A stretch of DNA of 64,000 bases from JAVJQS01 sp040218815 (GTDB lineage: Bacteria; Bacteroidota; Bacteroidia; Flavobacteriales_E; Vicingaceae): NCBI GenBank assembly GCA_040218815.1, contig JAVJQS010000001.1, positions 62,001 to 126,000 on the forward strand, given 5' to 3'. Shown one piece after another: positions 54,829-62,172 of the stretch. Under the pieces are notes generated by a model. That model searched no databases and had not been told where the DNA came from. It worked only from the letters and a program-made list of their open reading frames with translations. The translations under genes were made by a program, and so were the position numbers. Every line of letters begins with the position of its first letter. Position 1 is the stretch's first letter.

Positions 54829-55220
54829 TGGGATTACGTTCAAGAAATAAAGTCAGTCCTAATTTCAATATGTCTTCAATGACTGATATTGTTTTTTTGC
54901 TACTCATTTTTTTTATGCTCACCTCTACCCTTGTTAGTCCCAACGCATTGAAGTTACTTTTACCCAGCAGTTCAAGTAAAACCTTAGCAAAACAAACGGT
55001 TTCAGTTTCAATTACAAAAGATCTAGACTATTATATTGATCAACAAAAGATTGAGTTTGCTTTTATGGAGTCTATGCTGAAAGAAAAGATGGCTGGCAAT
55101 CCTGAAAACTCAATAATCTTGCATGTAGACAAACAAATTCCTGTGGAAGAAGCTGTTAAGGTCATGGACATTGCAAGCCGAAATAAATTCAAAATGGTGT
55201 TGGCCACCAAATCAAAATAA
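54828..55220 (+). CDS. exbD: ExbD/TolR biopolymer transport protein
   Basis: A 130-residue protein with one membrane helix holding the essential Asp in NMSSMTDIVFLLLIFFMLTS and a periplasmic ExbD domain (LHVDKQIPVEEAVKVMDIA). Its ATG shares one base with the exbB stop (taATG), so translation is coupled. Confidence 0.92.
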   Translation: MGLRSRNKVSPNFNMSSMTDIVFLLLIFFMLTSTLVSPNALKLLLPSSSSKTLAKQTVSVSITKDLDYYIDQQKIEFAFMESMLKEKMAGNPENSIILHVDKQIPVEEAVKVMDIASRNKFKMVLATKSK

Positions 55221-56006
55221 ATGTCTGAGGAAGAGAAAAAAAATAAGCGAACAGGACTAGTAGTAAGCATCGTATTTCACAGCTTACTGGTTTTGATTTT
55301 TGCTTTTTTTGGCTTGACCTACTTAGACCCTCCACCTAAAGATGAAGGAATCACCATCAACTTTGGTACTAGCGATCAAGGCATGAATAACAATCCCAAC
55401 AACACTGTAAATACAGAAGTTGAAAACACTCCAACTGAAACAGCAGTTTCAGAACCTATTCCCGCTGAAGCAGTTGAAGAAGAAATAATGACTCAAGATA
55501 CAGAGGAGGCTCCGTCGATTGATAAAAAAGATAAAAAGAAAGAGGACGTGGTAGAACCAGTAAAGAAGGAAGAGCCAAAGCCAGATAAAAACTTGAGTGA
55601 TGCGCTAAATAAGTGGAAAAATAAAGCTCCTGCAAGTGGCGGTGGTGATGGAAATACAGGCTCACCGGGTGACCAAGGAAGCTTAGATGGGGACCCTAAT
55701 AGCTCAAATTATACTGGTGGAGGACGTGGTAATGGAACCTCATTTAACTTGTCAGGTCGAAGCATGGTTAGTTCCCCAAAAATTTCAGATAACTCACAAG
55801 AAGAAGGTAAAGTAGTTGTGGATATCATCGTTGATAAATATGGCAAAGTGATTAGAGCTACGCCGGGTGCAAGAGGCTCAACCACTACCAACGCCATCTT
55901 AGAAAAAAAAGCAAAAGAAGCAGCGCTCCGAACTAAGTTTAATGCCAACCCCAATGCTGCTGAAGAGCAGAAAGGTCAAATGACTTTCATATTTATATTG
56001 AATTAA
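55221..56006 (+). CDS. TonB-like energy transducer
   Basis: A 261-residue protein starting the base after the exbD stop. One N-terminal helix (VVSIVFHSLLVLIFAFFGL), a long Glu/Lys/Pro-rich periplasmic spacer (KKDKKKEDVVEPVKKEEPKPD), a Gly/Ser/Asn-rich stretch and a small C-terminal domain with GKVVVDIIVDKYGKVIRATP, similar to TonB/TolA C-termini. It should pass energy to outer-membrane receptors. Confidence 0.85.
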   Translation: MSEEEKKNKRTGLVVSIVFHSLLVLIFAFFGLTYLDPPPKDEGITINFGTSDQGMNNNPNNTVNTEVENTPTETAVSEPIPAEAVEEEIMTQDTEEAPSIDKKDKKKEDVVEPVKKEEPKPDKNLSDALNKWKNKAPASGGGDGNTGSPGDQGSLDGDPNSSNYTGGGRGNGTSFNLSGRSMVSSPKISDNSQEEGKVVVDIIVDKYGKVIRATPGARGSTTTNAILEKKAKEAALRTKFNANPNAAEEQKGQMTFIFILN

Positions 56007-57224
56007 ATGACCTATCGAGAAACGCTTGAATACCTTTTCAAGCAACTCCCTATGTACCAGCGCGAGGGTAAAACAGCCTTTAAAAAAGACTTAAATAACA
56101 CCTTGAGACTTTGCAAATTGTTGGGAAATCCTGAGCAACAATTTAAAAGCATTCACATTGCAGGCACTAACGGAAAAGGCTCAACTGCTCACATGCTAGC
56201 AGCCATTTTTCAAGAAGCAGGATATAGAACAGGCCTTTATACTTCTCCACATTTGAAAGACTTTAGAGAAAGAGTGAGAATCGATGGAGAAATGATATCC
56301 CAAAAGAGTGTTGTTGAATTTGTAAAAGAGAATCAATCAAAATTTGACGAAATTAAACCCTCATTTTTTGAATGGACAGTTGTTTTGGCATTTCATCAGT
56401 TTGCAAAAGCGAGAGTTGATATAGCAATTATTGAAACTGGTTTAGGAGGTAGGCTAGATTCTACTAATGTGATTACTCCTGAACTTAGTATTATTACCAA
56501 CATAAGTTATGATCACATGGATATGTTGGGAGATACCTTGCCTGAAATCGCTCGAGAAAAAGCAGGAATTATTAAGGAGGGTGTTCCAGTGGTTATTGGA
56601 AATAACTCTGGTCAGAAAGCCTTATTTCTAGATATTGCTTTTGAAAAAAAGTCGCTTATTTATTTCGCTGATTCTTTGAAAACCAATGTTGAACTCACAA
56701 GTGATCTAATCGGAATCTATCAAAAAAGCAATATAAAAACAGTTTTCCAGAGCTGGTTAGTTTTGAGAAATTTAGGGTGGTTAATTAGTTTTCCGCAATT
56801 GGAAAGAGCGCTTCTGAATATTAAAAAAAGCACTGGTTTAAGAGGAAGGTGGGAAGTATTACAAAAGAATCCATTAGTTATCGCTGAAACAGCGCATAAT
56901 GAAGAGGGCCTGAAGCTTGCTATAAAACAATTGAAAGAGACAGAATACGATTGTCTGCATTTAGTATTAGGGTTCGTGAAAGGCAAAGACTTAAAGAAGT
57001 TATTAAGTCTATTCCCAGAAAGTGCTTCTTTCTATTTTTGCGAAGCTAAAATACCTCGAGCAGAAAAAGCTGAAGTAGTCTATGAGATCGCAAAAGAATT
57101 GGGAATAAAAGGTAGACACTTTAATAATGTGACTGAGGCTAAAAATACTGCACTCAACAATGCTCAACAATCTGATTTGGTATACATTGGAGGTAGCAAT
57201 TTTGTAGTAGCAGAAGCCTTGTAA
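56007..57224 (+). CDS. folC: folylpolyglutamate synthase / dihydrofolate synthase
   Basis: A 405-residue Mur-ligase-like enzyme that adds glutamate to folates. SIHIAGTNGKGSTAHMLAAI and GLYTSPHLKDFRERVRI form the ATP and folate-binding regions; IETGLGGRLDSTNVI and NISYDHMDMLGDT follow. Starts immediately after the tonB stop with no gap, an unusual tight linkage of an Exb operon to a folate gene. Confidence 0.93.
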   Translation: MTYRETLEYLFKQLPMYQREGKTAFKKDLNNTLRLCKLLGNPEQQFKSIHIAGTNGKGSTAHMLAAIFQEAGYRTGLYTSPHLKDFRERVRIDGEMISQKSVVEFVKENQSKFDEIKPSFFEWTVVLAFHQFAKARVDIAIIETGLGGRLDSTNVITPELSIITNISYDHMDMLGDTLPEIAREKAGIIKEGVPVVIGNNSGQKALFLDIAFEKKSLIYFADSLKTNVELTSDLIGIYQKSNIKTVFQSWLVLRNLGWLISFPQLERALLNIKKSTGLRGRWEVLQKNPLVIAETAHNEEGLKLAIKQLKETEYDCLHLVLGFVKGKDLKKLLSLFPESASFYFCEAKIPRAEKAEVVYEIAKELGIKGRHFNNVTEAKNTALNNAQQSDLVYIGGSNFVVAEAL

Positions 57225-57241
57225 TTTTTTTCAAAAGAAAG

Positions 57242-57271
57242 TTGTCAAAATTGGGAATTCATGTATATTTG
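57242..57271 (+). promoter_or_regulatory. promoter of tRNA-Val(UAC)
   Basis: TTG at 57242-57244, 19 bases, TATATTTG at 57264-57271: an exact match to the Bacteroidota sigma-A consensus. Expected start point is about 7 bases further, leaving a short leader to the tRNA at 57288. Confidence 0.85.
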
Positions 57272-57287
57272 CACTCCGAAAAAAATC

Positions 57288-57362
57288 GGGCGATTAGCTC
57301 AGTTGGTTCAGAGCACCTCGTTTACACCGAGGGGGTCGGGAGTTCGAATCTCTCATCGCCCA
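57288..57362 (+). tRNA. tRNA-Val (anticodon UAC)
   Basis: A complete cloverleaf: acceptor GGGCGAT pairs ATCGCCC (57355-57361) with discriminator A at 57362; D-arm AGCTCAGTTGGTTCAGAGC; anticodon stem CCTCG/CGAGG with loop TTTACAC, anticodon TAC; T-arm GGGAG-TTCGAAT-CTCTC. CCA is not encoded. Its last 16 nt are repeated downstream in the tandem array. Confidence 0.96.
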
Positions 57363-57830
57363 CAAGATTAAAGTTCAATAAGCCGAAGGCGGATTGAACT
57401 TTTTTTATTTTACCGAGCTGAGCTTGCTCAAGCGAAAGTGGAATAAAAAAAGTTTAAATTCGAGTGAAACGAGAATGAACTTTAACTTGGGTACAAGGGC
57501 AACTCCATGAGATCAGCGAAGCTAATCTCTCATCGCCCACAAGTTAAAAGTTCAATACACCGAAGGTGGATTGGACTTTTTTGTTTTACTGAGCTAAGCA
57601 ACGCTTAAGTGAAAGTAAAATAAAAAAGGACAAACTCGAGAGAAACGAGAGTGAACTTTGACTTGGGTACAAGGGTAACATTTTGAGATCAGCGAAGCTA
57701 CTCTCTCATCGCCCACAAGTTAAAAGTTCAATACACCGAAGGTGGATTGGACTTTTTTGTTTTACTGAGCTAAGCAACGCTTAAGTGAAAGTAAAATAAA
57801 AAAGGTCGATCCGTATAAAGTGAGAAGAAA
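57347..57830 (+). repeat. tandem 176/177-bp repeats carrying the 3' end of tRNA-Val(UAC)
   Basis: Three units, anchored by TCTCATCGCCCAC at 57351, 57528 and 57704 (periods 177 and 176). The first begins inside the tRNA itself; unit 3 ends in divergent sequence after about 57805. Units 2 and 3 are identical over 102 bases (57528-57629 and 57704-57805). Each unit holds a terminator-like hairpin, a second hairpin, and the tRNA 3' end. Hairpin arms show compensatory changes between units 1 and 2. No ORF or integrase is present. Confidence 0.85.
57370..57408 (+). terminator. terminator hairpin behind tRNA-Val(UAC)
   Basis: AAAGTTCAAT (57370-57379) pairs with ATTGAACTTT (57393-57402) with an inner GCC-GAA-GGC stem and a T-run. 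The same structure recurs at about 57549 and 57725 in the later units, with compensatory GCC/GGC to ACC/GGT change. Confidence 0.75.
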
Positions 57831-57969
57831 CTTTGGATCTGGGTGCGAGCACTTAAAGTAAATCCCATTAATGACTAAACTCAGTTATGAAAAATGTTGA
57901 CGCCCATTTTTTACTAGCTTAAAGTTTTCATTTCTGCTTTTTTGATACATTTGATTTTCTTTTCAAATG

Positions 57970-58011
57970 CATTAGCTCCCCCATGAGCAATCAGGATGCT
58001 TCGCTAATGCA
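57970..58011 (+). promoter_or_regulatory. leader hairpin before tRNA-Val(GAC)
   Basis: GCATTAGC (57970-57977) and GCTAATGC (58004-58011) are perfect complements. GCATTAGCTC here is also identical to the first part of the tRNA (58026-58035), so the right arm could pair either in the leader or with the tRNA. A TACATTTG -7-like element lies at 57946-57953 with no clear -33 element. Confidence 0.5.
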
Positions 58012-58022
58012 GCAAGATTAAT

Positions 58023-58097
58023 GAGGCATTAGCTCAGTTGGTTCAGAGCACTACCTTGACAGGGTAGGGGTCACTGGTTCGAATCCAGTATGCCTCA
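58023..58097 (+). tRNA. tRNA-Val (anticodon GAC)
   Basis: Acceptor GAGGCAT (58023-58029) pairs with ATGCCTC (58090-58096), discriminator A at 58097, and CCA encoded at 58098-58100. Anticodon stem CTACC/GGTAG with loop TTGACAG gives anticodon GAC. T-arm ACTGG-TTCGAAT-CCAGT. It stands in the same order as the UAC gene, about 660 bases downstream. Confidence 0.94.
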
Positions 58098-58562
58098 CCA
58101 GAGAATGAAAGCTTTTGCATGAAATGAAAAATATTTTAAAGTTTCATGAACGTTGAGTTTACTCAAAAGTGAAATGAAGCTTTAGAATATAAATCTGCAA
58201 AGCAGAAATAAAGTTTCATTTTGACCTTGCAGAAACTGGATCACCAAAGGAAATCCAGTATGCCTCACAAGAGAATGAAACTTTTTGCATGAAATGCAAA
58301 ATATTTTAAAGCTTCATGAGCGTTGAGTTTACTCAAAAGCGAAATGGAGCTTTAAAAGATAATTCTGCAAAGCAGAAATAAAGTTTCATTTTGACCTTGC
58401 AGAAACTGGATCACCTAAGGTAACCCAATATATCTCAAAAAATTAAGCTTCACTAGTGCTTCATAAAAATTTATTCAGAAAATTGAACAATGCGAAAAAA
58501 GCTCTCGCTTGGGTACAAGAGGCCCTATTTTGAATCACCGCAGGTAATCCAGTATGCCTCAC
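58082..58562 (+). repeat. tandem 170-bp repeats carrying the 3' end of tRNA-Val(GAC)
   Basis: Copies of AATCCAGTATGCCTCAC at 58082, 58252 and 58546 (17 of 17 identical; 16 nt are tRNA) and a degenerate copy at about 58422 define units with periods 170, 170 and 124. The first begins inside the tRNA. The first two units are very similar throughout. Internal hairpins covary. Sequence differs from the first array except for the junction module. No ORF is present. After 58562 no further structure is seen to 58705. Confidence 0.85.
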
Positions 58563-58705
58563 TAAGCGCCTTAATAGTTTAACTCATAAAAATTGCTTTC
58601 GATTAATTCACAGTGGTACCTTTTCAGTAAAACCTCTCCATGCCACAAATGATTCAACACATTTTTGACTAATTTTAGGAATTCGTTCTAAACGTAATTT
58701 TTGCT

Positions 58706-61700
58706 ATGAAAACTCACTTGTACTTTTTTATTTTTGCTCTTTTAGGGCTAACTTCATTACATTCCTGTGATTCGAAAAAACCAAAAAAAATAAAGAAGAG
58801 CTCTTCTCAAAATGTTGTTACAAGCAAACCGAGCAGCACAAAGCCAGTTTTTGAGCTTTTAAATAGCCAAAAAACAGGTGTTGATTTTGAAAATACTTTA
58901 GTAGAAACAGCTGAAGTTAACTTTTTTGTTTATCAATATTTATACAACGGAGGTGGTGTTGGTATTGGAGACATTAATAATGATGGGCTTCCAGATATCT
59001 ATTTTACAGGCACTGTTGCAAATGATAAAATATATTTGAATCAAGGTGATTTAAACTTCAAAGACATCACATCAACTTCAGGAATCCAACAAAATAATGG
59101 ATTAAAAACTGGGGTTTCCATGGTTGATATTAATGCTGATGGTCTTTTAGATATCTATGTTTGTCGTTCTGGATGGACGGAGAATGCAAGTGAACGAGCC
59201 AACTTACTTTATATCAACCAAGGCAATAATACATTTAAAGAGAGTGCTGCGGCTTATGGTTTAGCAGAAACTGGCAATTCAGTTCAGGCTGGATTTTTTG
59301 ATTATGACAAGGACGGTGATTTAGATTGTTTTATTGCAGGTCACCCATTATTTGAAGTAGAGAATGAAGAAGCCGATCGTTTACGGGAAAATCCTATAGA
59401 TCAGTTTAGCGATCAACTTTATAAAAATAATGGGAATAACACCTTCACAAAGGTTACCAAAGAAGCTGGCGTTTTCAATTATGGACATGGACTTGGCTTG
59501 GCATTGAGTGATTTTAATAAAGATGGATGGCCTGATATCTATGTAGCAAATGACTTTCAATCGCATGACTACTATTACTTAAACAATGGAGATGGAACTT
59601 TTTCTGAAAACGCTAAAAGTTTGATTTCACATGTAAGCTACTTTGCAATGGGAAGTGATGCGGCCGATATTAATAATGATGGTGAAATGGACCTATTTGT
59701 GGTTGAAATGCTTGCAGAAGATAATAAGCGCCAAAAAACAAATATGGCAGCCATGAACCCAGGTCTATTTTGGGACAACGTTAAAAGGGGATTACATTAT
59801 CAGTACATGAGAAATACCTTACAATACAATAATGGTAGAGGAAGTTTTTCTGAAATTGGCTACTTAAGTGGAGTTTCAAATACAGATTGGAGCTGGGCAC
59901 CCCTGTTTGCAGATTTTGATCATGACGGATTTAAAGATTTAGCAATAACAAATGGCTACTTAAATGATACTCAAGACAAAGACTTAGTCAAAAAAGCAGA
60001 TAAAATGCTAGGAGATAAAAAGCTAAAAGATTATACAGAAATTATTGATTTGATGAACTCTACTCCTATTCAAAACTATGTTTTTAAGAATCAAGGAGAT
60101 TTGACTTTTACTGATAAATCCGAAGACTGGGGCTTCGATTTTTCTGGTTATTCTAATGGCATGGCTTATGGTGACTTAGATAACGATGGAGACATTGATT
60201 TAGTGGTTAATAACTTTAATGATCCTGCATCAGTTTACAAAAACACAACAAGTGATCAAAATGTCGGTCACTACCTTAAAGTTGATCTTAACGGTCAAAA
60301 TAAAAACCCAGATGGATATGGGACTAAGCTGACCCTTAAGACAAATGCTGGCATGCAATTTCAAGAATTTTGGGTAGCTAGGGGTTTTCAATCTTCTTGC
60401 GATCAGAAAGTTCATTTTGGAATTGCTTCAGGAGATCAAATAAAAGAATTGATTATTGAATGGCCAGATGGAAGAATGCAAACTCTCAATAATATAGCTG
60501 TAAATCAAGAGATTGAAGTTAACTACTCTGATGCGAACACGCAAAGGACTCCAGAAACTCCGCCACAGCCATACTTTATTCCACTCCAATCTAATTCTGG
60601 CTTTCTTTTTACGCACAAAGAAAATGATTACAACGATTATGAAAAGGAAATTTTATTACCGCATAAGCAAAGTAGAAATGGCCCTAAAATAAGTATCGGT
60701 GATGTAAATGGTGACCAAATTGATGATTTCTACATTAGTGGAGCGGCAGGGCAAGCTGGAAGGTTGATTGTACAATTGGGTCAAATGCAATTTGGATCCT
60801 CATCTGACGAAGTGTTTCAAGCTGATGCAGCATCTGAAGACTTAGGGGCAACCTTTTTTGATGCAGATTCAGATGGAGACCTTGACCTTTATGTTGTAAG
60901 TGGTGGGAATTCGTTTGAACCAAATGATCCTTTATTGCAAGACCGATTATACATCAACAATGGGCAAGGAATGTTTAACAAAGCACAAAATGCTCTTCCA
61001 AAAATGTTAACAAGTGGGGGAACGGTTACAGCAAGTGACTACGATAATGATGGGGATAATGACCTGTTTGTAGGTGGAAGAATTGTTCCTGGGAAGTATC
61101 CCTTTTCACCTCGGAGTTATCTACTTGAAAACGTGAATGGAAAGTTTAAAGATGTTACCAAAGCCAAAGCACCTGGGCTCATGCAACCTGGATTAATTAC
61201 TTCTGCTATTTGGACAGACTTTAATCAAGACGGTAAAGATGATCTAATTGCTGTAGGTGAATGGACTGGGATTCTGCTGTATGAAAACCAAAACAACAAA
61301 CTGGTTAATGTTAGTGAAGAAAATGATCTTGACAAAGAAACAGGATGGTGGAATAAAATTGTAGCAGTTGATATTGACCAAGATGGTGATCAAGATTATG
61401 TTATTGGTAATTTAGGATTAAACTATAAGTACCATGCTTCAAAAGAGGAACCATTCGAAGTTTATGCTCATGATTTTGACGAGAATGGATCAATAGATAT
61501 CGTTTTGGGATACTATAATGATGGAACGGTATTTCCAGTCCGTGGGAGACAATGTTCATCAGAGCAAATGCCTATGATAGCTGAAAAATTTGAAACTTAT
61601 GAATCTTTTGGAGAAGCAAATATTCAAGATGTATATGGTGATAAGTTAAAAGAAGCACTTCATCTCACTGCAAGAAATTTTGCATCCTCGGTGCTAATAA

Positions 61701-62068
61701 ATGAAGGGAAAGGAAAGTTTAGGTTGAAGCAATTGCCCACCAAAGCACAGTTTGCTCCAGTAAACGGGATTATTGCAAAAGACTTTGACAAAAATGGCAC
61801 TGTTGATTTATTGCTTGCTGGAAACTTGTTTCAAGCTGAAGTAGAAACAGGAAGAGCAGATGCAGGAAGAGGTTTGCTATTACTTGGTGATGGTAATGGT
61901 GGCTTTAAACCAGTCTCATTAATAGAGTCAGGCTTTCATGCCCCTATGGATGTTAAAGACTTAGCTCTATTGGGAACCGGCCCAACTACTCCAGATATGA
62001 TTTTAGTTGGAAACAATGATTTTGGCCTTCAAATCTTTTCGGAAAACAAAGCTAGAACTGTTCAGTAA
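58706..62068 (+). CDS. FG-GAP/VCBS repeat lipoprotein with ASPIC/UnbV domain
   Basis: A 1120-residue lipoprotein (lipobox LHSC, Cys about residue 21). It holds about 14 calcium-loop repeats of the form DxNxDGxxDxxx, for example DINNDGLPDIYF, DYDKDGDLDCFI, DLDNDGDIDLVV, DADSDGDLDLYV and DIDQDGDQDYVI, which make two beta-propellers. Between them, at about residues 520-607, lies an ASPIC/UnbV domain (YGTKLTLKTNAG, VHFGIASGDQIKELIIEWPDG). Such proteins are usually surface-exposed binding proteins. No susC/susD neighbour, so substrate is unknown. Confidence 0.85.
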   Translation: MKTHLYFFIFALLGLTSLHSCDSKKPKKIKKSSSQNVVTSKPSSTKPVFELLNSQKTGVDFENTLVETAEVNFFVYQYLYNGGGVGIGDINNDGLPDIYFTGTVANDKIYLNQGDLNFKDITSTSGIQQNNGLKTGVSMVDINADGLLDIYVCRSGWTENASERANLLYINQGNNTFKESAAAYGLAETGNSVQAGFFDYDKDGDLDCFIAGHPLFEVENEEADRLRENPIDQFSDQLYKNNGNNTFTKVTKEAGVFNYGHGLGLALSDFNKDGWPDIYVANDFQSHDYYYLNNGDGTFSENAKSLISHVSYFAMGSDAADINNDGEMDLFVVEMLAEDNKRQKTNMAAMNPGLFWDNVKRGLHYQYMRNTLQYNNGRGSFSEIGYLSGVSNTDWSWAPLFADFDHDGFKDLAITNGYLNDTQDKDLVKKADKMLGDKKLKDYTEIIDLMNSTPIQNYVFKNQGDLTFTDKSEDWGFDFSGYSNGMAYGDLDNDGDIDLVVNNFNDPASVYKNTTSDQNVGHYLKVDLNGQNKNPDGYGTKLTLKTNAGMQFQEFWVARGFQSSCDQKVHFGIASGDQIKELIIEWPDGRMQTLNNIAVNQEIEVNYSDANTQRTPETPPQPYFIPLQSNSGFLFTHKENDYNDYEKEILLPHKQSRNGPKISIGDVNGDQIDDFYISGAAGQAGRLIVQLGQMQFGSSSDEVFQADAASEDLGATFFDADSDGDLDLYVVSGGNSFEPNDPLLQDRLYINNGQGMFNKAQNALPKMLTSGGTVTASDYDNDGDNDLFVGGRIVPGKYPFSPRSYLLENVNGKFKDVTKAKAPGLMQPGLITSAIWTDFNQDGKDDLIAVGEWTGILLYENQNNKLVNVSEENDLDKETGWWNKIVAVDIDQDGDQDYVIGNLGLNYKYHASKEEPFEVYAHDFDENGSIDIVLGYYNDGTVFPVRGRQCSSEQMPMIAEKFETYESFGEANIQDVYGDKLKEALHLTARNFASSVLINEGKGKFRLKQLPTKAQFAPVNGIIAKDFDKNGTVDLLLAGNLFQAEVETGRADAGRGLLLLGDGNGGFKPVSLIESGFHAPMDVKDLALLGTGPTTPDMILVGNNDFGLQIFSENKARTVQ

Positions 62069-62172
62069 TTTTAAACCAACTTTTTAATTCCAGCTTATCC
62101 AGTTGAGCAATAGAAGATAAATTTTTGGACTTACTTTTTATTTTATAATTTAACCGCTAAACTCAGCTGATT

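Noticed and set aside
57347..58562. CRISPR arrays
   Set aside because: Units are 170-177 bp with whole-unit similarity, no short repeat and unique spacer pattern, and no cas genes.
57288..58562. Integration scars (attL/attR) of an island at tRNA genes
   Set aside because: Direct copies of the tRNA 3' end would fit, but copies are tandem at about 170 bp, no integrase or cargo lies between them, and the units are homologous to each other.
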